Part shown: positions 55,169 through 63,386 of the stretch, in pieces
How positions within the stretch are numbered: the stretch's first letter is position 1
How the letters are laid out: the number at the start of each line of letters is the position of its first letter
Assembly: GCA_964626735.1 (NCBI GenBank)
Contig: CAZVIJ010000002.1
Coordinates: 1-64,000 of the forward strand
From: CAZVIJ01 sp964626735
GTDB taxonomy: Bacteria; Patescibacteriota; Dojkabacteria; JAOAGR01
DNA: 64,000 nucleotides
Reading direction: 5' to 3'
Notes under the pieces: generated by a model
Database searches by the model: none
Seen by the model: the letters and a program-made list of their open reading frames with translations, nothing else
Told to the model about the DNA's origin: nothing
Program-made: the position numbers and the translations under genes

Positions 55169-56011
55169 TTACTTTTTTCCTTGCTTTTCGCTACGTTTTA
55201 TCCTGCACATAGACGTTGCAGCGTAAAAAATATGAGCGATGCTTCGTAATGTGTTCGATGACGGCCCGAGCTCGATAACTTGATCTCCATTCGATACAGT
55301 TATCATGCGACGATCCGGTTCTAGCGAATCTCCCGTCGCTTTTGCATGCAAATGTCGGGCCATCGACAGCACGAAATCCAGAGCCTCTTGCCTAAATCCG
55401 TAATGCATAAGTATCGGATACATCGATTCGACCGCATTGAGAAGCATGAACATGTCTTCGGGCGATTGGATCGCATCGTACGGGTTCCCAAGGCGATTGT
55501 CGTACAAGTCCGATACGGAGAACATAATTTCAGGCTTTAGCGGCTCGGTGTACTTTGCGTACGCCAACATACCCGATGGTGCGAACCTGAATTCGTACGT
55601 TCTGGTAGCATACGCGCCTTGCAGCGTGGTGCCCCGGGAGAAACGAATAATGTGGGGAAACCGGGACAATGTCTCGTGCTCAGATCCACGATTGGGTTGA
55701 TCGACTGTTGCGAGCGGTTCAGCACGTTCGAAGTCGGTAAGCAGCGGATTCAATTCCGGCCTTTCGGAGGTAAAGACATCTCCCTCATTTTGATCGCCCC
55801 AAAACCTATTGCGCGTTAGGAAGTAGAAGATCTCAACCATCGAATACTCTTCGTCTGTACATCGAATATCCGCCTTCATCCGCGAACCGTATCGATGATA
55901 CTGGAGCCACACCGAATGCGTACCGCCGCCTTCGCGGAACCTGATATTGTCAGGGATACGCGGTGTGCGATACAGCTCATCGCCGCTTCTCTCGCCGGAA
56001 AGGTCCCCCAT
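55169..56011 (-). CDS. Hypothetical soluble protein, 280 aa
   Basis: I recognise no family. It is a mixed protein, beta-rich in the first half and helical after residue 170 (SPEDMFMLLNAVESMYPILMHYGFRQEALDFVLSMARHLH shown only as the helical region). There is no signal peptide and no membrane segment. The C-terminus is very basic (RIKRSEKQGKK), which would suit nucleic-acid binding. TATAAT lies 9 nt before the ATG. Confidence 0.65.
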   Translation of the reverse strand: MGDLSGERSGDELYRTPRIPDNIRFREGGGTHSVWLQYHRYGSRMKADIRCTDEEYSMVEIFYFLTRNRFWGDQNEGDVFTSERPELNPLLTDFERAEPLATVDQPNRGSEHETLSRFPHIIRFSRGTTLQGAYATRTYEFRFAPSGMLAYAKYTEPLKPEIMFSVSDLYDNRLGNPYDAIQSPEDMFMLLNAVESMYPILMHYGFRQEALDFVLSMARHLHAKATGDSLEPDRRMITVSNGDQVIELGPSSNTLRSIAHIFYAATSMCRIKRSEKQGKK

Positions 56012-56020
56012 AGTTTATCT

Positions 56021-56026
56021 ATTATA
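56021..56026 (-). promoter_or_regulatory. -10 box TATAAT
   Basis: It ends 9 nt before ATG 56011. Confidence 0.5.
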
Positions 56027-56053
56027 CCCCCTACAGGTATTTGTAGGGGAAGG

Positions 56054-56059
56054 TATACT
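56054..56059 (+). promoter_or_regulatory. -10 box TATACT
   Basis: Ends 8 nt before ATG 56068. Confidence 0.5.
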
Positions 56060-56067
56060 CTTACTAG

Positions 56068-56835
56068 ATGTTTAACTTCTTCAAGCGTACAATTCGTCCT
56101 CAGTCTCCCTATGACAAAAAATCGCAAACATACCTGCCTTCTTCCCAGGTCTCATGGGAAGAACTCGAGCGCTGCCTGACTAACCCGTATTTCAGGCCGG
56201 AATTTTCATGGCGGTACGATACTCTTCCTCAATCAATCGATATTGGCAAAATCGGAAAAATCGCGGATGATCTTCTCTCCGCTACGAAGGACGATCCGAA
56301 GCACCGTGAACGGGGAACGTACGTCAAAGTGGACGTGTACGACCGCCTCCTCGCGAGGAAAGCGGAATTTGCAGATATCGGAAACGAATACAGCGTCAAC
56401 ATAAACCATACGCTCGAGAACTATTCTATATTCCGTTACGGCGATACGAGCGAAAAGCTAGCGGCAATCATCCATACGCACCCAAAGTCGGCGAGCGACC
56501 AGGAGCTCATCGATATCCCGAGTTTCCTCGATATAACCGGATTGCTTACCGACAGCAAAACGGGAACTTCGCTTTCGATAATCTACACCGAATACGAGCA
56601 GTCGAAACCTGTTCACTGGTGCCTGGTGCGAACCAAGGATACTCCTCAAATAGAGAACCTCGATGATTGGCTCGTTGAGCACAACCGGAAGTTTCATTTT
56701 ATTCTGCGGAATTCAGCCGACGGCCTCGCCGACGTGAAGCGGTTTACCTTTGAAGTTCTACGAGAGCTCAAGATCGGCGCATTTCTATGGGAAGAAGGAA
56801 CTACGTTTGCAATTTCTCGAGGATACTCAAAATAG
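56068..56835 (+). CDS. JAMM/JAB-like putative metalloprotease, 255 aa
   Basis: Residues 136-155 read H-T-H-P, then after 12 residues S-F-L-D (HTHP...IPSFLDI). This resembles the H-x-H-P-x(6-7)-S-x-x-D zinc motif of JAB/MPN domains, with about five extra residues. Strands before the motif (YSIFRYGDTSEKLAAII) and after it (LSIIYTEYEQ) fit the fold. An upstream catalytic Glu cannot be assigned surely. JAB enzymes are isopeptidases or deamidases. No ubiquitin-like or E1-like partner is seen nearby. The 3' end overlaps the convergent HD gene by 35 bp. Confidence 0.6.
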   Translation: MFNFFKRTIRPQSPYDKKSQTYLPSSQVSWEELERCLTNPYFRPEFSWRYDTLPQSIDIGKIGKIADDLLSATKDDPKHRERGTYVKVDVYDRLLARKAEFADIGNEYSVNINHTLENYSIFRYGDTSEKLAAIIHTHPKSASDQELIDIPSFLDITGLLTDSKTGTSLSIIYTEYEQSKPVHWCLVRTKDTPQIENLDDWLVEHNRKFHFILRNSADGLADVKRFTFEVLRELKIGAFLWEEGTTFAISRGYSK

Positions 56836-58054
56836 CGTTCGGGCTGTTCCTGTCGTGGTAACCAATATTGAGCATAACTCCTGCATCATCCGAATTGCCC
56901 GCAATTTCCTCGAGATGGCGTGCCAATTGCGGAAGAAGTTCGGCGAACGATGCTACTGAACCATCTGCCAAGAGTATTTTATACTTCGAACCTGTCTTGA
57001 ACTTGAGCGGGTGTAGCGTCGAAAGGTGCACAAACCTACCGTGTGAGGTAAATGAAGGCTGATACAACGAGGACATATGGATATGAGCCTGCGCCTCGCT
57101 GCTGCACCAGCTTGAAAATATGCGGAATCCGATGAGCGCTTCGATAAATCCTTCGGCATCAATCTCACGAGGAATAGCTTGCTTAAACCTCTTTCGGTAA
57201 TATGCAACCATCTCTTCAACAAGCGTCGGATCGTCATACGTTATGAGCTTTTGCTGATTGACGATACCCTCGAGGTACAATGGATGGACCAAACGTGAAA
57301 ATACGCTGATGAATGTCCTGTTGATCGGGTCGGCATAAAGATCGCGATGAAGGTATGCGCGAAGTTTTAGGAATCGGTACAACAGATCTATATCCGTGAA
57401 ACAGACTTGTCCGTCAACGATACGAACGTCATTGATAATCTCAGCTATGTCATCGACTTCGTCGGTTGCGATTTCCCGCAACGGCGAATATTCGTCGAGC
57501 GGCTTCAGCTCGTCGCCGTGTCTTTTTACCTCACGGCAATCTCTTATAACGTAGGCAATACGATCAGCAATATCGAGAAGCTCTCCGAATACGCCTCGGT
57601 TTCTTACGATTGCATCGATTTCTTCGAAAGTTCTACCATCCGGCATACGCCGCTGCATAAATTCTCGGAACGTAGGGTCATGTAGCACCATGAACCAAGA
57701 TTGTTCCTCATCGAGAACGTCGGGAGCAATTGGTTTCGTCCAATCGCCGCATGCTGGCGTCGTTTGGTCATGACATAACCCGCCAAGCTTGAGCATCATA
57801 GTATCGGACGGGGTTAGATGATTTTTTCTCGCAATCGTTTCGAGGTTCTCGACGACATCGATCGTATGCGTCATCCTCGAATGCGTGAAGCCGAACAGCG
57901 GCAATCGCATCATGGAAAGTTTATTGAATTGGAGGTAGGTCAGTTGTCCTACCTGCGCGAGCCGTCGACAAGGAGCTAACGATAGTGCTTCGTGTATGAA
58001 GCTATCTTGTCCTTCATAGCGGAACTCGTCAGGGGTAGGAAGCGGATAGGCCAT
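56801..58054 (-). CDS. HD-domain phosphohydrolase (dGTPase/SAMHD1-like group)
   Basis: The 417-aa protein has the HD signature in order: THSRMTHTIDVVENLETIA (first His), the HD pair GGLCHDQTT (about residue 93), and DIADRIAYVIRD (late Asp, about 160). These sit as in dGTPase-like and YdhJ-type HD proteins. Helices follow to a basic region near 290. Expected chemistry is metal-dependent nucleotide hydrolysis; the substrate is unknown. The ATG is 6 nt after the dockerin gene stop, so it may be cotranscribed. Confidence 0.87.
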   Translation of the reverse strand: MAYPLPTPDEFRYEGQDSFIHEALSLAPCRRLAQVGQLTYLQFNKLSMMRLPLFGFTHSRMTHTIDVVENLETIARKNHLTPSDTMMLKLGGLCHDQTTPACGDWTKPIAPDVLDEEQSWFMVLHDPTFREFMQRRMPDGRTFEEIDAIVRNRGVFGELLDIADRIAYVIRDCREVKRHGDELKPLDEYSPLREIATDEVDDIAEIINDVRIVDGQVCFTDIDLLYRFLKLRAYLHRDLYADPINRTFISVFSRLVHPLYLEGIVNQQKLITYDDPTLVEEMVAYYRKRFKQAIPREIDAEGFIEALIGFRIFSSWCSSEAQAHIHMSSLYQPSFTSHGRFVHLSTLHPLKFKTGSKYKILLADGSVASFAELLPQLARHLEEIAGNSDDAGVMLNIGYHDRNSPNAILSILEKLQT

Positions 58055-58060
58055 GGGAAT

Positions 58061-59959
58061 TTATTTGAAATTGCGCCACCAAGTCTCGAAATCAATGAGT
58101 GTCACTTTCCCTTCCCCAGTAAAATCTGCGGATGTAGAAGTGAGCAATCCTGTATACTCTTGCCTGAACCGCTCGAAATCGGTTAAGTTGACAAGACCAT
58201 CGCAGTTCGCATCTCCTAACGATTTCTTGGCGCACGGGATAGGCGTATCGGTCGCTCGCGAAATCTGCGTAGGCGTAGGAATCGCCGTCGCGGTCGGTAC
58301 TGCCGTTGGTGCGGCGGTTGGATTTACCAAGGTAACTTTCTGGCGGTAAATATTCTTGAGCGTCTGCAAATTGCTGACGTCCCACTGAGGGGCGTACCCC
58401 CAATATACGTAGAATTGATTGCCGACTAAACCGTTATCCGCCCCGCTGACGTTGACGATCGAGGCGTATTGCGATAGACGAGCAATTTTTGAAGGATCGC
58501 GGTTATACGTCGCGTCTTGTATCCACGATCCCCGCTCCCACGTTACGCCATCATTCGAGAAGTTGATCCATATCCCGTACTTACCGCACCATTCGACATT
58601 TGCGGTCATCACATACTTGCCGTTGAAGGTGCTGTACGCGGCATCCCCGTGGGATTTCGGCGTACATCCTGTTTGGAACCAGTTGCTCTGGGGCATTATG
58701 GAATACGCGGGTCCGCCTCGGCAGTTGCTGGTGCCCGCCCACCCCGAGCCGGTAGTTTTGTAGCATGCTGGTGGTCCCGACTGTCCACGTGCCCAGGCGA
58801 TAAGTTGATCCTTATTGACTTTCGCTGCGGACAATACGAGTCCGGCAGAGGAAACATCGTTGTAGTAGAGGACGAAATCGTTGAGCGTAACGACGTACGG
58901 CAGGCCTTCGATATTGTTCGCGTCGTTGTACGACTCGTTCGCCTGTACGACTAAATGCCCCACGCGGCGATACGAAACTCCTCCGTTGTTCGAGTACGCG
59001 ACGCCGATTCGATACTTACACCGTTGCCCCGCCGGATTGCTGACATTGCATCCTTCGAGATGCGCAAACCCGAGAAGTTCGGTTGAACTGATCTGATAGG
59101 TATTCACGATCCACCAACCCCATGAACCCTCGGTATCGGAATTCGTGTAGAAACTCGAACCGTACGTCGTTCCGGATTGAAGAGGAGCTTGCAGCGGTCC
59201 AACCAGTCTCGAGTATTTCGGCGAAGCGACAGCGCCGTAGGTATGGTTCCAGTACTGCGTACCGTTAATGGAATAGGTATTTATGCTGCCATCCATAAAA
59301 GGTATGCCCCGCGCATCGAAATCTGACGGTTTAGCCACCTGCTCCACTCCATCAAGCAGGTACGGCGAAAGCAAATTGTATGAGATATTCGGAGCCCAGT
59401 CGGTAGTGTCGAAGCTGTTGTTTGCCAGAGCGTTTACATGAAAATAAATAAAATCGTTGGCTGCAACTTGGACGTGGAATATATGTTGAGCAGATAGTCG
59501 AGGAGAAAGCGTTTGCCAACCTCCTGTCGGCCATACGACCGTGCCGTTCTTGACGATCTTGACTTTTACCCCGTCGCCTTCTTTCTCGTACCGATCGATA
59601 AACCCTTGAACCTGCACCGTTCCTGCGCGCGGAGCCTTCCATGCGAGCACCGGCTCGCAATTGACATCAGGATGAAGCCAGCCCTTATTGACGATACACA
59701 TTCTCGATGAACCTTCCCACTCGGCGTTCGCGGCAACCCAGTTCATATCGGAATATGCAGTACCGTTCGAATATTTGTAGTACCAGTTGTTTTGTCCTTG
59801 GACCGAGGAAAATTGGGAAGCAATATGGAAATCGTTTGCCTGAGATTGTGCCCCGGCATTACGTGGAAGTAGATGCAACGGGACAATGACGGCAATAGTT
59901 GCGAGTGCGGAGCGCACGGCGAAAAAAATTTTCCTCTTCAACTGCATCTGGCCAATCAT
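58061..59959 (-). CDS. Secreted dockerin-bearing protein, 632 aa
   Basis: A signal peptide (about residues 8-33, ending AGAQSQ) leads into a beta-rich domain with exposed aromatic strands. A central part resembles sialidase-type or five-bladed glycoside-hydrolase folds only by texture (YKYSNGTAYSDMNW, VAYSNNGGVSYRRVGH, FSNDGVTWERGSW). SNDG-x-TW-type repeats are typical Asp-box-like turns. A Pro/Thr linker and a dockerin-like module end it (GDANCDGLVNLTDFERF, then GEGKVTLIDFETWWRNFK). The second Ca loop has Thr and Glu at positions usually Asn and Asp. TATGAT lies 6 nt before the ATG. Confidence 0.84.
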   Translation of the reverse strand: MIGQMQLKRKIFFAVRSALATIAVIVPLHLLPRNAGAQSQANDFHIASQFSSVQGQNNWYYKYSNGTAYSDMNWVAANAEWEGSSRMCIVNKGWLHPDVNCEPVLAWKAPRAGTVQVQGFIDRYEKEGDGVKVKIVKNGTVVWPTGGWQTLSPRLSAQHIFHVQVAANDFIYFHVNALANNSFDTTDWAPNISYNLLSPYLLDGVEQVAKPSDFDARGIPFMDGSINTYSINGTQYWNHTYGAVASPKYSRLVGPLQAPLQSGTTYGSSFYTNSDTEGSWGWWIVNTYQISSTELLGFAHLEGCNVSNPAGQRCKYRIGVAYSNNGGVSYRRVGHLVVQANESYNDANNIEGLPYVVTLNDFVLYYNDVSSAGLVLSAAKVNKDQLIAWARGQSGPPACYKTTGSGWAGTSNCRGGPAYSIMPQSNWFQTGCTPKSHGDAAYSTFNGKYVMTANVEWCGKYGIWINFSNDGVTWERGSWIQDATYNRDPSKIARLSQYASIVNVSGADNGLVGNQFYVYWGYAPQWDVSNLQTLKNIYRQKVTLVNPTAAPTAVPTATAIPTPTQISRATDTPIPCAKKSLGDANCDGLVNLTDFERFRQEYTGLLTSTSADFTGEGKVTLIDFETWWRNFK

Positions 59960-59965
59960 AGCATC

Positions 59966-59971
59966 ATCATA
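59966..59971 (-). promoter_or_regulatory. -10 box TATGAT
   Basis: Ends 6 nt before ATG 59959. Confidence 0.55.
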
Positions 59972-60015
59972 TCGTCGTTCATATAATTTCCGATTGCTTG
60001 CATCCTAATTTTTTA

Positions 60016-60021
60016 TATTAT
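60016..60021 (+). promoter_or_regulatory. -10 box TATTAT
   Basis: Ends 8 nt before ATG 60030. Confidence 0.5.
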
Positions 60022-60029
60022 GTTCTACT

Positions 60030-61670
60030 ATGATCCATCAACACCTAGACGCCAACCTCGGCCAAGAAGTGCGCGAACAGCCGGGACAGCCCAGCGCATA
60101 TACCGTCGGTTGGCTACCCAACGATGAACGATTTCGATGTCCCCCGATTGTTGTCGATCCCGTACCCTACATTCATCCCGAAGTCAGGATGAAGCTTGGA
60201 ATCACCGATGACGACCAGATTACCGGACATCCACTGTACCGGCTGCAGGAGCGGGTATTTTCGGAATTCGCCGGGGAGTTCGATCGTTTAGGAGGAAAGA
60301 TCATGAGATTAGGGCCGGATGATCGTCAATTACCGACCAGCTTCGTGCAGTCGAGCATTCCGATTCTCCTTCCCGATGGGAGTCAAGCATACCCCGAGCC
60401 GGTATTCGCAAAAGCCGTTTGGCTCGGCGACATAGATCAAGCGATCGCTCGAGCGCTTGACTGCGACGAGATTGAAGAGTTCATCACCGTCTTGCGCGAT
60501 TTGCTGCCCGAAATTGAAGTCAGCAGGTCACAAGGCAGCTACCCGCTCATCGCAGCGATGGCGAACCGTTTCAACATGAGCCATTTGCCGCCGAACTACA
60601 TGAATGTCGTGATGATCAAGGATAATTCCGGCTTAATTCGATATATGCGCGATGACCGGAAAAAAGAATTCATGCGAGTCATCATGCTGAAATACGGTTC
60701 GTTCAGGAATAAAGTAGTTCTCTACCAAGAAAGCGAATCAGGAGATTTGTCTTACGAGTACGGAATATTCAGCACTCTGGAAGGCGGTATTCCGATCTTG
60801 CCGATACCCGAAACCGCACGTCGGGTTATGCTCATCTCATCGGTATTCCCCGTAGGCGGAGGCATCATGGACGAAAGCGGCTTGCACATACCTCAAGAAG
60901 AGTGGGCAGATTCGCATGCTGTCCTTATGTTTAGGGAGCTTGCGAAAGTGTTCGATACGTACGGTCTCTTCGAGGCGCCGGTCGAAATACGGTCCCGATT
61001 GAAGTATCGCAGTACCTCCGCATTCATTCAAGCGCTCCTGAATTACGGACGTCAATCGGCAGGCGCGATGTGGCTGATGATGCATTCGGATCGCTTCCCC
61101 CAACTTGGGGATTTCTACGGCAAGGGCTTCCCAATTGTCAGCGCATCTGGAAGGTTCAATACGACAAAACCCGACCCGCAGTGGAACCATATCATACCCG
61201 GATATCCTACTCGTGATGGGAAATTCTGCACGATTCCCGTCTGGCCTGCGGGTATGTCGTTGGAAGACGCCCGAAAGGCGATGCTTGGCGTATCCGTTGA
61301 AGCCGAGGAGGCAACGACGTACCTCGACCGATTCCCGTGGGGGACTTTTACGGGAGGATTCCATCTCCATGGCGATATGTGGGCGGACGAGCATCCTGCG
61401 GTTATCAACCTGCCGTACGACTTCTACCGTAAGTTTCCCTACCCCTGCGCATCTTCCGGCATGCATGCCGAAATGTACGAGTATATGCAGGAAGCGTACG
61501 ATATCAAGCGACGCTACAAGCCGCAGGCTGAACTCGGTTTGGCCCGGGTAGGCAATCACGGGTACAACGGCTTATTCATGGGGATTCCCAACGAGCGGAC
61601 CGTTATGCTGATCGATTACCTGTTTAGGGAAGGGTACCTGCACTTCACGCGGCACGTGAAACAGTTCTAG
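60030..61670 (+). CDS. Hypothetical soluble protein, 546 aa
   Basis: I recognise no family. There is no signal or membrane segment. The protein looks like a mixed alpha/beta enzyme. Notable conserved-looking segments are VMLISSVFPVGGGIMDESG (about 270), GFHLHGDMWADEHP (about 447) with several potential metal ligands, PCASSGMHAEMYEYM (about 475) and the glycine-rich LARVGNHGYNGLFMGIPNE near the end. The histidines and acids in the C-terminal third hint at a metal site (inference). Its last 4 bp overlap the convergent M16 gene. Confidence 0.75.
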   Translation: MIHQHLDANLGQEVREQPGQPSAYTVGWLPNDERFRCPPIVVDPVPYIHPEVRMKLGITDDDQITGHPLYRLQERVFSEFAGEFDRLGGKIMRLGPDDRQLPTSFVQSSIPILLPDGSQAYPEPVFAKAVWLGDIDQAIARALDCDEIEEFITVLRDLLPEIEVSRSQGSYPLIAAMANRFNMSHLPPNYMNVVMIKDNSGLIRYMRDDRKKEFMRVIMLKYGSFRNKVVLYQESESGDLSYEYGIFSTLEGGIPILPIPETARRVMLISSVFPVGGGIMDESGLHIPQEEWADSHAVLMFRELAKVFDTYGLFEAPVEIRSRLKYRSTSAFIQALLNYGRQSAGAMWLMMHSDRFPQLGDFYGKGFPIVSASGRFNTTKPDPQWNHIIPGYPTRDGKFCTIPVWPAGMSLEDARKAMLGVSVEAEEATTYLDRFPWGTFTGGFHLHGDMWADEHPAVINLPYDFYRKFPYPCASSGMHAEMYEYMQEAYDIKRRYKPQAELGLARVGNHGYNGLFMGIPNERTVMLIDYLFREGYLHFTRHVKQF

Positions 61671-62896
61671 TAGACGAATACGCGTTTCTCCGCAATTGCT
61701 TTGCGGCACCGTTCAACGATGTCGCAGAGGTTTTCGTACGAGAACTTCATGCAGTCATCGAAAAGCGTCTGTAGAGTCATGAACTTGCCGACATGGCGGT
61801 ATGCTTCGATCGCAAATCCAGCATGCCTGTGCATGCGGACCATATCGATTTCAATCCTTTTCAATAGTATCTCCCCTACGATACGTGAATTTTCTTCTGT
61901 TAGCCTGCCGAACGTGTCGTCGAAAACGGAGTCGAGGAACCCTAGCGTTTTTTGCAAGTTGCGCTTATCGATATCCATCTCGATTCTCAAGGTTTTTGAA
62001 AACCAGTCGTAATTTTTGTAAACCGAGTACACGACATTCAGCTTCGTTCGTAGTCCTTCAAACACGATTCCGTTCGTTCCGTTAAACATCAACTCTTCAA
62101 GAAACATCCACTCTACTATGTGTGCTAGGTTGACGGGGATAACAACAATTAGCCTGATAATATTCCCCGCGTAATCGTGAATGTCGTAAAAGCCCGGAGG
62201 TATCGTTACGTTGCTTTCGAAGGGAGACTCGTCTTGAATCTCGTACGGCACGACCGAGATATGGTCGATAAGCTTTTTCGAGTAGTCGACAAACTCACCA
62301 TATCCCGAAACGGTAACGACGTATTTCGAAGAAAGAAATGCTTGCGGATACAGTTTGGTGAGGTCGTCGAAATCTATATTCCTGACGCTCTCTTCATCGC
62401 CCAGCACTTCAATATTTTGGATAGAGCCCGGAGTGTAAAGCATCCTGTTTACCTTCTCATTGATGTGGTACATCTTGCGCGACCGTACATCGAGCATTTC
62501 TTTAATTACGACGCGCTTCTCGTTCAGGAAAACTTCTTTACTGATTTTGTTCTTGTAAATAAACTGTTGCACACACTCGATCATGCGCTTTACATCGATA
62601 CGGTGGCACCTGAATACAAACTCCATCCATCGCCGATCGGTATAAGCATTCATGAAGATTCCGTTGTTGTACAGGTAGTCCGCAGTCTCGCCAACCGACA
62701 AATCCCCCATCGTCGACGCCAAGCAGTGTTCGAGGATATGATGCTCTCCCCGTTTCCCCGGGCGATCATAGAGTGCGCCTCCCCGAAGCATGAATACCCT
62801 AACTTCCATTTCGGGTACGGGAATACGCGCGTAAAAAAGGGAGACACGCGAACCTGCGTGCTCCCAGCCGTAATCAGTAAGGTTAGAATCCGACAT
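61667..62896 (-). CDS. M16 (insulinase/pitrilysin) family zinc peptidase, single unit
   Basis: The 409-aa protein has the inverted zinc motif HHILEH (His53, Glu56, His57) and Glu133 exactly 76 residues after His57, which is the canonical spacing. The rest is the usual two-lobe M16 unit with low similarity. At this length it is one half of a clamshell, so an active enzyme would need a homodimer or partner. Cellular location is probably cytoplasmic (no signal). Family activity: degradation or processing of small peptides. Confidence 0.88.
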   Translation of the reverse strand: MSDSNLTDYGWEHAGSRVSLFYARIPVPEMEVRVFMLRGGALYDRPGKRGEHHILEHCLASTMGDLSVGETADYLYNNGIFMNAYTDRRWMEFVFRCHRIDVKRMIECVQQFIYKNKISKEVFLNEKRVVIKEMLDVRSRKMYHINEKVNRMLYTPGSIQNIEVLGDEESVRNIDFDDLTKLYPQAFLSSKYVVTVSGYGEFVDYSKKLIDHISVVPYEIQDESPFESNVTIPPGFYDIHDYAGNIIRLIVVIPVNLAHIVEWMFLEELMFNGTNGIVFEGLRTKLNVVYSVYKNYDWFSKTLRIEMDIDKRNLQKTLGFLDSVFDDTFGRLTEENSRIVGEILLKRIEIDMVRMHRHAGFAIEAYRHVGKFMTLQTLFDDCMKFSYENLCDIVERCRKAIAEKRVFVY

Positions 62897-62903
62897 AAGA
62901 AAT

Positions 62904-62924
62904 AAAGGGGCTTATGCCCCTTTT
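62904..62924 (-). terminator. Intrinsic terminator hairpin
   Basis: AAAGGGGC and GCCCCTTT pair around TTAT. On the minus strand, T-rich sequence follows the stem. It sits just after the stop of the KGG-like gene and just before the M16 start at 62896. Confidence 0.7.
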
Positions 62925-62943
62925 GAGTCGTAACGGATTTCTA

Positions 62944-63237
62944 TTAATCTTCGTCGGTGAATCGGCCTTGATCGTCTCTCGATCGTTTGCCTCCTCTTTC
63001 ATCTTTGTTTCCTTCTTCTTCGCTTTTTCGGCCGCGTCGCTCATCTTGGGAGTTTGTCGAATCGCCATCGTTCATATGCGAATGTTCCCCGCCAAGCTCG
63101 CGAGCATCTTCTGCTACATCTTGCGGATAATTTTTAGAAGAGAATCCAGGATGGCCATGATCGATATTGTCATTCTTCGTATCTGAACCTTTTCCGGACT
63201 TTGATGATTTTGATTTGCTATTGTTTTTGTCGTTCAT
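62944..63237 (-). CDS. Small disordered KGG/GsiB-like stress protein, 97 aa
   Basis: Almost entirely charged, Gly, Ser and Asn, with no hydrophobic core. The segments HPGFSSKNYPQDVAEDARELGG and ERRGRKSEEEGN, and the end RGGKRSRDDQGRFTDED, resemble KGG-motif (GsiB-like) hydrophilic stress proteins. A frame on the other strand over the same bases encodes a hydrophobic string and is its mirror. The gene is flanked by a terminator at 62904. TATAAA (63248-63253) lies 10 nt before the ATG. Confidence 0.75.
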   Translation of the reverse strand: MNDKNNSKSKSSKSGKGSDTKNDNIDHGHPGFSSKNYPQDVAEDARELGGEHSHMNDGDSTNSQDERRGRKSEEEGNKDERGGKRSRDDQGRFTDED

Positions 63238-63255
63238 AGTGATAGAATTTATAGT
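63227..63255 (+). promoter_or_regulatory. Promoter of the candidate small RNA
   Basis: TTGTCG (63227-63232) and TATAGT (63250-63255) are 17 nt apart. The -10 overlaps the minus-strand -10 TATAAA (63248-63253) of the KGG-like gene. Confidence 0.45.
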
Positions 63256-63261
63256 TATTAC

Positions 63262-63341
63262 TAGTTGGTCGACCTGCTTCTATAGTAGGTCGTTATTACA
63301 TGCAGGGGGCTCGCCATGAACGGCGAGTCTCTTGTTTTTTT
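63262..63341 (+). ncRNA. Candidate 80-nt small RNA with two hairpins
   Basis: A 9-bp stem (63270-63278 with 63284-63292, one G-T pair, loop TCTAT) is followed by a second 8-bp stem (63308-63315 with 63322-63329) and a T-rich tract to 63341, which is an intrinsic terminator on the plus strand. No plus-strand gene lies upstream, so the transcript should start in the 149-bp space between the KGG-like gene and 63387. No known RNA family was recognised. Confidence 0.45.
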
Positions 63342-63386
63342 GCTGGCGCAAAGCTGTAAAGTGTAAGTGAATCACACTATGTTAAT

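Noticed and set aside
62914..63186. 90-aa hydrophobic plus-strand frame
   Set aside because: It is the antisense mirror of the charged KGG-like protein at 62944-63237, has no promoter signal, and begins inside the terminator hairpin.
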